This document shows positions 1 through 6,089 of a stretch of 8,172 nucleotides of DNA, piece by piece (the first letter of the stretch is position 1; every line of letters starts with the position of its first letter). Below the pieces are notes generated by a model. That model searched no databases and had not been told where the DNA came from. It saw only the letters and a list, made by a program, of their open reading frames with translations. Position numbers and translations under genes: made by a program. Location of the stretch: positions 1 through 8,172 of the forward strand of contig CAAFMR010000009.1 of NCBI GenBank assembly GCA_900764115.1. Reading direction: 5' to 3'. This DNA comes from Clostridia bacterium (GTDB lineage: Bacteria > Bacillota > Clostridia > Oscillospirales > Acutalibacteraceae).

Positions 1-378
1 CATCCGCTGGCAAAAAAAGGGGTCATCACCCTGGCGGAGCTAAAAAAGCAGAAGATGATCCTGCGCACCCCCGCCTCCGCCACCCGGATGCTGTTTGAGT
101 CCACGCTGGAGAGCAACAACGTGTCCGTGGGGGATTTTAATATTACGCTGGAGGTGGATAATATCGCCACCATCAAGGACCTGATCCGCAAAAATCTGGG
201 GGTGTCCATTCTGCCCCGCAGCGCCTGCCTGGATGAGCTGAAAAAGGGCAAGCTCACCGCCCTGCCCATCGAAAACCTCAGTATGGTGCGGGAAACGCGG
301 ATTCTGTATAACCGGGATTTTACCCATATGGATATCCTCAGCGACATCATCCGGAACTACCGTAGTCTGGAGAGCTGA
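1..378 (+). CDS. LysR-family transcriptional regulator, C-terminal part (partial at left edge)
   Basis: The open frame runs from base 1 without a start, so the N-terminal winged-helix DNA-binding domain lies outside the window. The 125 visible residues fit the second half of the LysR substrate-binding (periplasmic-binding-like) domain: HPLA followed by a 'V(I)TLAEL..QKMILR' strand, then a long inter-lobe stretch, then the family-typical 'IKDLIRKNLGVSILPRSACLDELKKGKL' segment where the ligand pocket closes, and a final helix ending SLES. Proteins of this family normally sense a small co-inducer and control a nearby, often divergent, operon; the target cannot be seen here because the 5' end is missing. 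The gene converges on the peptidase gene at 506-1387. I see no U-tract terminator reading in its own direction. Lys/Ile-rich codon choice makes it look somewhat less GC-biased than the genes after base 2500. Family assignment is firm; the ligand is unknown. Confidence 0.88.
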   Translation, partial: HPLAKKGVITLAELKKQKMILRTPASATRMLFESTLESNNVSVGDFNITLEVDNIATIKDLIRKNLGVSILPRSACLDELKKGKLTALPIENLSMVRETRILYNRDFTHMDILSDIIRNYRSLES

Positions 379-424
379 CGGTGTCGCTGCTCCACAGCTG
401 TGTGCGGCGTTGCCCAATACAAAA

Positions 425-458
425 CGCCCCGGCTTGTCTCAAAGGACAAGCCGGGGCG
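425..458 (-). terminator. Rho-independent terminator of the C39-like peptidase gene
   Basis: There is a perfect 14-bp inverted repeat (425-438 with 445-458) around a 6-base loop. Read on the minus strand, the stem is followed by TTTTGTATT (bases 424 downward), a usable U-tract. On the plus strand it is followed by CTGTATGC, so it should stop transcripts from the minus-strand peptidase much better than those from the LysR gene. It lies 47 bases past the peptidase stop codon. Confidence 0.88.
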
Positions 459-505
459 CTGTATGCAGGACGAAAGGCGGCGTTCCGCCGCAATGATGTG
501 TCCAC

Positions 506-1387
506 TTAATTGGGCAGTATCGCCAGCGCCTGCTTACCATAGGCGGCATAGCGGTTGCTGCTCAGCTGGCGGGCGTATTTGACGATGGCACCCCGATAGG
601 GGTCGGAAAAGTAGTAGTGGGTGGCGTCGTATCCGATCAGCACCATACAATGCTCCTTGGACAGCCACCGGTAGGTTCCGCCGTTGGGCAGGTTCCAGCT
701 CCGGGAATAGTACGGCTCCGCCATATCGATGGAAACCCAGACCAGGCAGGGAATGCCCTTGACGATATATTGGCGGCACAGGTCGTCCATCTCGGTGCCG
801 GTGGCGTTCACTACCCGCTTTTTGCCTGGATAATCGGCGTTTACCTCCTGCTCTTTGTCTTGATAATAGGCGTTCATTGCGTTTTCAATGACCGGCGCCA
901 TACAGCCATAGGAATTTTCGTCGCGGGGAGAGCCCACAAAGTGGGTGCGGGGGTCGGGACCGTAGGTTACGCCGTCCTTGGTGTAGAAGTTGCCCTTTTG
1001 CAAATACTTATCAATAAAGTCGTCAATGGAAATGTCGCTGCCGGCATAGCGCATGGCAATAACGGCGCTGACGCTCTCGCACCCGGTGGGGTAATTGGGA
1101 TACTGGGCAATCACCGGCACATCCGTCAGCACATACTTGACCGGGAGCGGCTGGGTGGTGGTGGATGGCGGTTGGGTGGTCGTGGAGGGCTGGGTGGTGG
1201 TGGCTCCCGCCGGGGCGCCCAACGAGAAGAATTCCGTCGGGGCAGAGGGAACCAGCCATTGCCGAAGGTTAGTGCGGTAATGCCATCCGGCGGCAACCCC
1301 GCCCAGCAGCAGGGTCAGCGCCAGCAGGCAGACCAACGCGCGGCGACGGCGCTTGCGGCGGCGGTTTCGAGTGTGTTTGGCAGGCAT
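506..1387 (-). CDS. Membrane-anchored C39-like cysteine peptidase (Peptidase_C39_2 / YvpB-like)
   Basis: The product has 293 residues. Residues 1-16 are very basic (RNRRRKRRRR), about 17-37 form one hydrophobic segment (signal anchor, catalytic part outside), about 61-82 are a Thr/Gln/Pro spacer with three TTTQP units, and about 84-293 are the catalytic domain. The papain-like C39 signature is visible: Gln95 in 'PVIAQYPNYPTGCES' as oxyanion residue, Cys103 as nucleophile, His246 in 'KEHCMVLIGYD', and Asp262 in 'YYFSDPYRG' as third triad member. The domain lacks the ABC-exporter fusion of bacteriocin C39 proteases, so it fits the stand-alone extracellular YvpB/C39_2 family, whose substrates are mostly unknown. 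I chose the ATG at 1387 because AAAGGGG sits 7 bases upstream and the basic/anchor segment starts there. The frame stays open up to 1645, but that extension looks non-coding. The gene stands alone and is divergent from the NYN gene; I found no clear promoter for it. Confidence 0.87.
   Translation of the reverse strand: MPAKHTRNRRRKRRRRALVCLLALTLLLGGVAAGWHYRTNLRQWLVPSAPTEFFSLGAPAGATTTQPSTTTQPPSTTTQPLPVKYVLTDVPVIAQYPNYPTGCESVSAVIAMRYAGSDISIDDFIDKYLQKGNFYTKDGVTYGPDPRTHFVGSPRDENSYGCMAPVIENAMNAYYQDKEQEVNADYPGKKRVVNATGTEMDDLCRQYIVKGIPCLVWVSIDMAEPYYSRSWNLPNGGTYRWLSKEHCMVLIGYDATHYYFSDPYRGAIVKYARQLSSNRYAAYGKQALAILPN
1148..1201 (-). repeat. TTTQP-type coding repeat (Thr/Pro/Gln linker)
   Basis: Residues 63-80 of the C39-like peptidase contain three TTTQP units separated by S and PS. 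The repeat joins the membrane anchor to the catalytic domain, as cell-wall-spanning Thr/Pro linkers commonly do. At DNA level the plus (template) strand is a run of GG and GGG tracts separated by one or two bases, so copy number may vary between strains by slippage. Confidence 0.8.
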
Positions 1388-1899
1388 ATCTATACCCCTT
1401 TCGGTGGTAGTCAGTATTCCGGCAAAGCTATGGGGACAACCGGCTTTCGGCTTGGTTGCCATCCGTGCGGAGAATGTAAAAGCAGGGAATAAAGCCAACA
1501 AACCGGAGCCGTATGCTGTCTCGGGGGCAATAGGCTCCAATGGCTTGTCCATCCGCTCCAGTATACCGGTTGCAGGGGAGTCTGTCAAGAGCTTTGCGCT
1601 CCCGCCGGAAACGGCGGTCCGAACCGAGCCGTCGACGACGGACAAAGCCGGCGCCTGCGAGCCGAAAAAATCCGCGGATACGCTTGCGGAACGGGCGGTT
1701 TTCTGCTATACTAAAATAGGTGATTGTGGGGGATATAGCGGGTTTTTCGCTGAATCGCGTGTGCGGCGGTTTGGGTCGCCTTCTGCGCCGGATACGGAGT
1801 CGGCGCACGGGTAATGAGACAAATAAGGCGGGAGCCATACCAATTCCCAAATGGCTGTATCCCGATTGCTTTGCATAGGCATTTTTCTGCTTTTTGTGC
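1388..1899. other. Intergenic region with several short hairpins, no supported gene
   Basis: This gap between the divergent peptidase and NYN genes has long open frames on both strands, but none has a good ribosome site together with recognisable protein features, so I call no gene. Perfect short inverted repeats are visible: 1505-1510 with 1533-1538 (6 bp, 22-base loop), 1602-1607 with 1612-1617 (6 bp closed by a GAAA tetraloop on the plus strand), 1629-1633 with 1637-1641 (5 bp, 3-base loop), and 1784-1790 with 1801-1807 (7 bp, 10-base loop). A well-formed promoter-like site lies at 1684-1712. The region may hold a structured RNA or a dispersed repeat, or only the regulatory DNA of the flanking genes. 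Confidence 0.4.
1684..1712 (+). promoter_or_regulatory. Sigma-A-type promoter candidate, extended -10
   Basis: TTGCGG (1684-1689) is separated by 17 bases from TATACT (1707-1712), which is preceded by TGC, making an extended -10. Spacing is ideal and the -10 matches the consensus at 5 of 6 positions. Transcription would begin near 1719, about 230 bases before the NYN start, giving either a long leader or a separate small RNA. Confidence 0.6.
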
Positions 1900-1905
1900 T
1901 ATACT
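1897..1905 (+). promoter_or_regulatory. Promoter candidate for the NYN-ddh-MATE operon (extended -10)
   Basis: TGCTATACT is an extended -10 (TGn plus TATACT), with the same core as the site at 1704-1712. No good -35 lies 16-18 bases upstream; the nearest, TTGCAT at 1871-1876, is 23 bases away. Extended -10 promoters can work with a weak -35. Initiation near 1912 would leave a leader of about 40 bases before the TTG start at 1951. Confidence 0.5.
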
Positions 1906-1936
1906 ATGGGTATATGGAACGGATAAACAAATGAAC

Positions 1937-1940
1937 GGAG
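1937..1940 (+). promoter_or_regulatory. Ribosome binding site that selects the TTG start of the NYN gene
   Basis: GGAG at 1937-1940 lies 10 bases before TTG 1951 but only one base before the in-frame GTG at 1942, too close for initiation there. It therefore favours the TTG start, which also gives the family-typical N-terminus MNYYLIDYENV. Confidence 0.6.
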
Positions 1941-1950
1941 TGTGACAGGA

Positions 1951-2523
1951 TTGAATTATTATCTGATTGATTACGAAAATGTCAAGGTGGAGGGGCTGAA
2001 CGGCGTCGCCGGTCTGTCGGAGCAGGATGAGGTGTGCATATTCTACAGCAAAAACGCGGATACGCTCACCTTTGACCTGGCGCGCCGGCTGCAGGAAACG
2101 AAAGCCTCGGTGGTGTACCAGAAGGTGGAGGTGGGGACGAAAAACGCGCTGGATTTTCAGCTGTCCTCCTATCTGGGCTACCTCATCTGCAAGCGGGAAA
2201 AGCAGCGGGACGGTCACTTTTTCGTGGTGACGAAGGATAACGGCTTTAACGCCCTGCTGTCCTATTGGCAGCAGCGCCGGATGGATGTGCAGATCGTGAT
2301 CGATTGCACCGGCAGGGACAATAAAAGCGAAAAGGACGCCCTGACCGAAAAGGCACGGGCGGTGCTGCCGGATGAATCGCTGGTGCCGCTGGTGGTGCGG
2401 ATGATCCAGCAGTATAAGACCAAGCAGGGCATCAACAACGCCTTGATGAAAGAGCTGAAGGACGCCAAACGGGCGGGCGAGATCTATCAGGCGATCAAGC
2501 CCCTGATCAGCAACAAAAAATAA
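1951..2523 (+). CDS. NYN/PIN-like domain protein, putative ribonuclease
   Basis: The product has 190 residues from the TTG at 1951 (193 if the GTG at 1942 were used). It opens with 'NYYLIDYENVK', the first strand of NYN (PIN-like) nucleases, placing Asp7 and Asn10 at the metal site. Further acidic positions in the expected places are Asp68 ('KNALDFQLSSYLGYL') and Asp96 ('FFVVTKDNGFNALL'), which with Asp7 could form the Mg-binding cluster. About residues 125-190 form a charged helical tail ending 'IYQAIKPLISNKK', seen in many small Firmicutes members of this type. The family acts on RNA in the cases studied, but the target of this subgroup is not known to me. The gene leads an apparent operon, with ddh starting 19 bases after its stop, so it may be a housekeeping RNA-processing gene or a regulator of its own transcript. 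The domain call is good; nuclease activity is inferred from the retained acidic residues. Confidence 0.82.
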   Translation: MNYYLIDYENVKVEGLNGVAGLSEQDEVCIFYSKNADTLTFDLARRLQETKASVVYQKVEVGTKNALDFQLSSYLGYLICKREKQRDGHFFVVTKDNGFNALLSYWQQRRMDVQIVIDCTGRDNKSEKDALTEKARAVLPDESLVPLVVRMIQQYKTKQGINNALMKELKDAKRAGEIYQAIKPLISNKK

Positions 2524-2530
2524 AGCATAT

Positions 2531-2536
2531 GAGGTG
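2531..2536 (+). promoter_or_regulatory. Ribosome binding site of ddh
   Basis: GAGGTG at 2531-2536 is 6 bases before ATG 2543. The GTG within it (2534) is in frame with ddh but would have no site of its own, so ATG 2543 is the start. It also begins the protein right at the first Rossmann strand (MAIRIGIYGYG). Confidence 0.75.
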
Positions 2537-2542
2537 ACACAG

Positions 2543-3526
2543 ATGGCAATACGAATCGGGATTTACGGCTACGGCAACCTGGGGCGGGGGGTCGAGCTGG
2601 CGGTGCAGCAGGCACCGGATATGGAGCTGCAGGCGATATTCACCCGCCGCCCGGTGACATCGGTGCAGCCGGCAACGGCGGTGCCGGTGGTGGCGGCTGC
2701 CGAGGTGGAGCAGTGGCGGGATACGATCGACGTGCTGGTGCTGTGCGGCGGCAGCGCCACCGACCTGCCGGAGCAGACGCCCCGGCTGGCGGAGCAGTTC
2801 AATGTGGTGGATAGCTTTGACACCCACGCGGCGGTGCCGGAGCATTTCGCGGCGGTGGATGCCGCCGCCCGCCGGGCGGGCACGCTAGGCGTTATTTCCG
2901 TCGGCTGGGACCCCGGTTTGTTTTCGCTGGCGCGGGTCTATGGCGCCTCAATTCTGCCGGACGGCGTCTCCTACACCTTTTGGGGGCGGGGGGTCAGCCA
3001 GGGACATTCCGATGCCATCCGCCGCATCGCGGGGGTGGAGGATGCCCGCCAGTATACGGTGCCGGTGCCGGCGGCGCTGGAGGCGGTGCGCCGGGGGGAG
3101 CAGCCCCAACTGACCACCCGGCAGAAGCATACCCGGGAATGCTATGTGGTGGCGAAGCCCGGGGCGGATCGGGAGCAAATACGGCAGGAGATCGTGACGA
3201 TGCCCCACTATTTTGACGAATACGACACCACGGTGCACTTTATCACCAAAGAGGAGCTGGAGCGGGATCACAAGGGAATCCCCCACGGCGGCTCGGTCAT
3301 CCGCAGCGGCAAAACCGGGGCGGCGGGGGAGCACCGCCACACGGTGGAATATCGGCTGGCATTGGATTCCAATCCGGAATTCACCGCCTCGGTGCTGACG
3401 GCGTATGCCCGGGCGGTGTTCCGGCTGCGGCAGGAGGGCGCCGTGGGCTGTAAAACGGTATTGGATATTCCTCCGGCATATCTGTCTCCGCTGGATGGGG
3501 CGGCGCTGCGCAGGGAGATGCTGTAA
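2543..3526 (+). CDS. ddh: meso-diaminopimelate D-dehydrogenase
   Basis: The product has 327 residues, close to the usual 320-330. It reversibly aminates L-2-amino-6-oxopimelate (from tetrahydrodipicolinate) to meso-DAP with NADPH and ammonia (EC 1.4.1.16), the one-step branch of the lysine/peptidoglycan pathway; it is cytosolic. The N-terminal dinucleotide fold has GYGNLG at 9-14 and CGGSATD at 68-74. The substrate domain carries the family's characteristic blocks: DSFDTH (90-95), GVISVGWDPG (116-125), FWGRGVSQGHSDAIRRI (146-162), HKGIPHGG (243-250) and SNPEFTASVLTAYARA (276-291). Asp93, Asp123, His248 and Asn277 are in positions expected for DAP contacts. It sits 19 bases after the NYN gene and 4 bases before the MATE gene, so all three are probably co-transcribed. 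No frameshift or missing motif is seen. Lower-GC relatives often use other DAP routes, so whether this is the cell's only route cannot be told here. Confidence 0.95.
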   Translation: MAIRIGIYGYGNLGRGVELAVQQAPDMELQAIFTRRPVTSVQPATAVPVVAAAEVEQWRDTIDVLVLCGGSATDLPEQTPRLAEQFNVVDSFDTHAAVPEHFAAVDAAARRAGTLGVISVGWDPGLFSLARVYGASILPDGVSYTFWGRGVSQGHSDAIRRIAGVEDARQYTVPVPAALEAVRRGEQPQLTTRQKHTRECYVVAKPGADREQIRQEIVTMPHYFDEYDTTVHFITKEELERDHKGIPHGGSVIRSGKTGAAGEHRHTVEYRLALDSNPEFTASVLTAYARAVFRLRQEGAVGCKTVLDIPPAYLSPLDGAALRREML

Positions 3527-3530
3527 ACCG

Positions 3531-4949
3531 ATGGATCGACACGAGAAATTCCTGCGGATGACCACCCAGCCGGTGGAAAAGCTGGTGGGGCAGCTGGCTG
3601 TCCCTACCATTGCCACCATGCTGGTGACGGCGTTCTATAATATGGCGGACACCTTTTTTGTGGGGCTGCTGCATAACACCAGCGCCACCGGTGCGGTGGG
3701 GGTGGTGTTTTCCTTTATGGCGATTATCCAGGCGTGCGGATTTTTCTTTGGGCAGGGCACCGGCAACCATATCTCCCGCTATTTGGGACAGGAGCGCCCG
3801 GAGGAGGCGGGGCGGCTGGCGGCGATCGGCTTTTTCTCCGCGCTCATTGTCGGCGGGGTGATTATGGGGCTGGGGCTGGTGTTTCTGAATCCGCTGGCGC
3901 GGGTGCTGGGCTCCACCGAAACCATCCTGCCCTATGCCCGCTCCTATCTGCGCATTATCCTGTTTGGCGCCCCGTATATGACCGCCTCGCTGATGCTCAA
4001 TAACCTGCTGCGCTATCAGGGCAACGCTTTTTACAGCATGCTGGGCATCGGGTTCGGCGCGGTGCTAAATGTGGGGCTGGACCCGCTGTTTATTTTCGGC
4101 TTTCGTATGGGCATTGCCGGGGCGGCGGCGGCGACGGTGCTCAGCCAGCTGGTGAGCTTTTGCCTGCTGCTGTTTTTCTGCAGCCGAGGGGACAATCTCC
4201 GGATTCGGGTGAGCCTGTTCCGTCCGCACTGGACGGATTATCGGCTGATCCTGCGCTGCGGGCTGCCCACCCTGTGCCGCCAGGGGCTTGCCAGCCTGTC
4301 CACCATCTGCCTGAACCGGATGGCGGGGCTGTATGGGGCGGATGCCGCCATCGCCGCTATGTCGGTGGCGACGAAGATCACCGGTCTGGCGTTTTCGGCG
4401 GTGCTGGGGTTTGGACAGGGCTTTCAGCCGGTGTGTGGGTTCAATTTCGGCGCCGGACGGTATAGCCGGGTCAGGCGCGCCTATTGGTTCTGCGTGAAGG
4501 TGGGCACGGCGTTTCTGCTGGTGGCGTCGGCGCTGGGCTTTTGGTTGGCGCCCCAGCTGGTGGGGCTGTTCAGCGACGACCCGGCAGTGCTCCGTATCGG
4601 GGCGGTTTCTCTCCGGCTCCAATGGGTCAGTTTTCCGCTGGCGGCGTGGATCACCCTCAGCAATATGCTGCTGCAAAATATCGGCAAGGTGGGGCGCGCC
4701 AGCTTTCTCTCCATGGCGCGGCAAGGGGTGTTTTTCATCCCGCTGGTGGTGCTGCTGCCCCTGGCGCTGTCCCGCGTGCCGGGAATGTCGGCGCTGTTGG
4801 GGGTGCAGCTGGCGCAGCCGCTGGCGGATGTCTGCACCTTTGCCTGTGCGGTGCCGCTGAGCGTGTCGGTGCTGCGGGCTTTCGGCGCGGATGCGCCCGC
4901 AAGCGATACGGCGGCGGAAGACGGTGAAACGGAAACGCTGGAGCCGTAA
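3531..4949 (+). CDS. MATE-family multidrug/metabolite efflux transporter
   Basis: The product has 472 residues with about 12 hydrophobic segments in two MatE halves (roughly 15-225 and 240-450), a cytoplasmic-membrane cation-coupled antiporter. The N-terminal block 'PVEKLVGQLAVPTIATMLVTAFYNMADTFFVG' and 'SATGAVGVVFSFMAIIQACGFFFGQGTGN' are typical of the large Clostridia MATE subgroup. The second half repeats the design with 'GLPTLCRQGLASLSTICLNRMA' and 'GFGQGFQPVCGFNFGA'. The frame is open from 3405, inside ddh, but the ATG at 3531 gives the expected N-terminus. It lies 4 bases after the ddh stop and has only a distant AGGGAG (13 bases) within the ddh end, suggesting translational coupling; ATG 3558 is an alternative start. 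The tail after about 450 is Asp/Glu/Thr/Ala-rich and poorly conserved in style. Substrate is unknown; drugs, organic cations or a metabolite are all possible. Confidence 0.93.
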   Translation: MDRHEKFLRMTTQPVEKLVGQLAVPTIATMLVTAFYNMADTFFVGLLHNTSATGAVGVVFSFMAIIQACGFFFGQGTGNHISRYLGQERPEEAGRLAAIGFFSALIVGGVIMGLGLVFLNPLARVLGSTETILPYARSYLRIILFGAPYMTASLMLNNLLRYQGNAFYSMLGIGFGAVLNVGLDPLFIFGFRMGIAGAAAATVLSQLVSFCLLLFFCSRGDNLRIRVSLFRPHWTDYRLILRCGLPTLCRQGLASLSTICLNRMAGLYGADAAIAAMSVATKITGLAFSAVLGFGQGFQPVCGFNFGAGRYSRVRRAYWFCVKVGTAFLLVASALGFWLAPQLVGLFSDDPAVLRIGAVSLRLQWVSFPLAAWITLSNMLLQNIGKVGRASFLSMARQGVFFIPLVVLLPLALSRVPGMSALLGVQLAQPLADVCTFACAVPLSVSVLRAFGADAPASDTAAEDGETETLEP

Positions 4950-4994
4950 AGGTCGGCGGTTTTGTCCGTTGGGAAAATGAATAAGGAAAACGCA

Positions 4995-5028
4995 AAACCC
5001 TCCCGGAGCCTTGGCTCCGGGAGGGTTT
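4995..5028. terminator. Bidirectional intrinsic terminator between the MATE gene and the ABC operon
   Basis: There is a perfect 16-bp inverted repeat (4995-5010 with 5013-5028) with a 2-base centre, so the real loop is four bases (CTTG). The plus strand continues TTTCTGCTAT and the minus strand TTTTGCGTTTTCC, so U-rich tails exist both ways, better on the minus side. It lies 45 bases after the MATE stop and 12 bases after the substrate-binding-protein stop, serving both convergent units. Confidence 0.92.
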
Positions 5029-5040
5029 CTGCTATAACGC

Positions 5041-6054
5041 TTATTTCACGGTTTCGATGGCTTTCCGGGCATAGGTGTTGTTGACCACCTGCCCGTAGTC
5101 GGCGATCTTCGTCAGCTCGCCCGCCTCGGTCATCACCGATTGCAGTCGGTTAAAGCTCTCCTCCGTCATCACCGGCGTATCGTTCCAGGCGTCGATGGAG
5201 CGGTAACTCTCCACCGCCTTTTCCAGCAGCGCCAGGTCGGTGTCCGGGAAGCTGTCCTGCACGGCGGCGGCAATCTCGGCGGCGGTATGGGCCTGCACCC
5301 ATTGCTGCCCCCGGTACAGGGCGTTGGTGAATTTCTGGATCAGTTCGCTGTTCTTCTCAATGTAGCTCTTTTTGGCAAAATAGGCGGTGTAGGGAATCTC
5401 CCCCGCCGCCGCGCCCACTGAGGCGACGATATACCCCTTACCCTCCTGCTGAAGCATGGAGGCGGTGGGCTCAAAGGCGGTGACATAATCCCCGGTGCCG
5501 CCGGTGAAGGCTGCCGTCATCATAGAATACTGCACGCTGTTATCCAGGGTGGTGGCCTTGGCGGGGTCGATGCCGTTCTGCCGCAGCACATGCTCCAGCG
5601 CCATATAGGGCACGCCGCCCTTGCGCCCGGGCAGCACGGTCTTACCCTTGACCTTATCCCAGGTGAAAGCGCTGTCCGGCTGCCGTCCCAGCAGGAAGGA
5701 GCCATCCCGCCGGGTGACCTGGGCAAACACCTGGGTGAAGTCCTCCTTGCCCTCGTTATAGACGTAGATGGACGCCTCCGGACCGGCAAAGCCGATGTCG
5801 ATGTTGCCGGACAGCACCGCCGCCATCACCGCGTCGGCGCCCTGCCCGTTGGACAGCTCCACCTCCAGCCCCTCATCCAGGAAAAAGCCCTGCGCCAGCG
5901 CCACATATTGGGGCGCATAGAAAATGGAGTGGGTGACCTCGCATAGCCGCACCTTCACGGTGCCCTTTTGCCCGCCGCAGCCGACGCACCCGATCAGCAG
6001 CAGCACGGCGGCGCATACCAGCGCCGCCCCCTGACGAATCCATTGCTTATTCAT
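5041..6054 (-). CDS. ABC transporter substrate-binding lipoprotein (NMT1/SsuA-like)
   Basis: The product has 337 residues from the ATG at 6054; an in-frame ATG at 6063 would add MPC. The N-terminus is a lipoprotein signal peptide: basic MNKQWIRQ, a hydrophobic core, and lipobox LIGC with Cys23 as the likely lipidated residue, so it is anchored on the outer face of the membrane. The mature part begins 'VKVRLCEVTHSIFYAPQYVALAQGFFLDEGLEVEL', then 'GADAVMAAVLSGNIDIGFAGPEASI', the fold and motifs of the NMT1/THI5-like and SsuA/TauA/NrtA binding proteins. This group carries ligands such as sulfonates, nitrate, taurine and pyrimidine thiamine precursors. The IFYAPQY...GFF...GL block is shared across the group and does not decide the ligand. 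It is the last gene of the ABC operon, 35 bases after the permease, and ends at a strong terminator. Confidence 0.9.
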   Translation of the reverse strand: MNKQWIRQGAALVCAAVLLLIGCVGCGGQKGTVKVRLCEVTHSIFYAPQYVALAQGFFLDEGLEVELSNGQGADAVMAAVLSGNIDIGFAGPEASIYVYNEGKEDFTQVFAQVTRRDGSFLLGRQPDSAFTWDKVKGKTVLPGRKGGVPYMALEHVLRQNGIDPAKATTLDNSVQYSMMTAAFTGGTGDYVTAFEPTASMLQQEGKGYIVASVGAAAGEIPYTAYFAKKSYIEKNSELIQKFTNALYRGQQWVQAHTAAEIAAAVQDSFPDTDLALLEKAVESYRSIDAWNDTPVMTEESFNRLQSVMTEAGELTKIADYGQVVNNTYARKAIETVK

Positions 6055-6070
6055 ACATGGCATCCTTTCC

Positions 6071-6086
6071 CCTGCCCACCGGCAGG
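6071..6086 (-). promoter_or_regulatory. Intercistronic hairpin between permease and binding-protein genes
   Basis: A perfect 6-bp stem (6071-6076 with 6081-6086) with a 4-base loop fills most of the 35-base gap between the permease stop and the binding-protein start. In the RNA it stands directly 5' of the GGGGAAAGG ribosome site. It has no U-tract, so it is not a terminator. It may protect the downstream message or tune its translation. Confidence 0.5.
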
Positions 6087-6089
6087 CAC

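Noticed and set aside
393..402. Perfect 10-base palindrome CACAGCTGTG after the LysR gene
   Set aside because: A single short palindrome between convergent genes, not near a promoter; likely chance.
476..489. 5-bp hairpin (GGCGG / CCGCC) after the peptidase gene
   Set aside because: No U-tract; the much stronger stem at 425-458 explains termination.
617..1492. Long plus-strand frame opposite the peptidase
   Set aside because: Antisense shadow; the minus strand carries the full catalytic motif set.
1388..1645. N-terminal extension of the C39-like peptidase up to base 1645
   Set aside because: No ribosome site for the upstream start, no protein features in the extension, and a strong AAAGGGG site directly before ATG 1387 where the basic region and membrane anchor begin.
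1353..1814. Open frame of about 150 codons on the plus strand
   Set aside because: It overlaps the peptidase start, has no credible ribosome site, and the translation shows no domain or membrane signal.
1428..1850. Open frame of 140 codons on the minus strand
   Set aside because: Arg-rich translation with no recognisable motif; it overlaps the upstream region of the peptidase and the promoter-like site at 1684-1712.
1720..1878. Small GTG-initiated frame of 52 codons directly after the promoter at 1684-1712
   Set aside because: It would be leaderless, lacks a ribosome site and resembles nothing; kept only as part of the unexplained gap.
4065..4724. 219-codon minus-strand frame opposite the MATE gene
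   Set aside because: Gln/His/Arg-rich shadow of a GC-rich gene with no motif.
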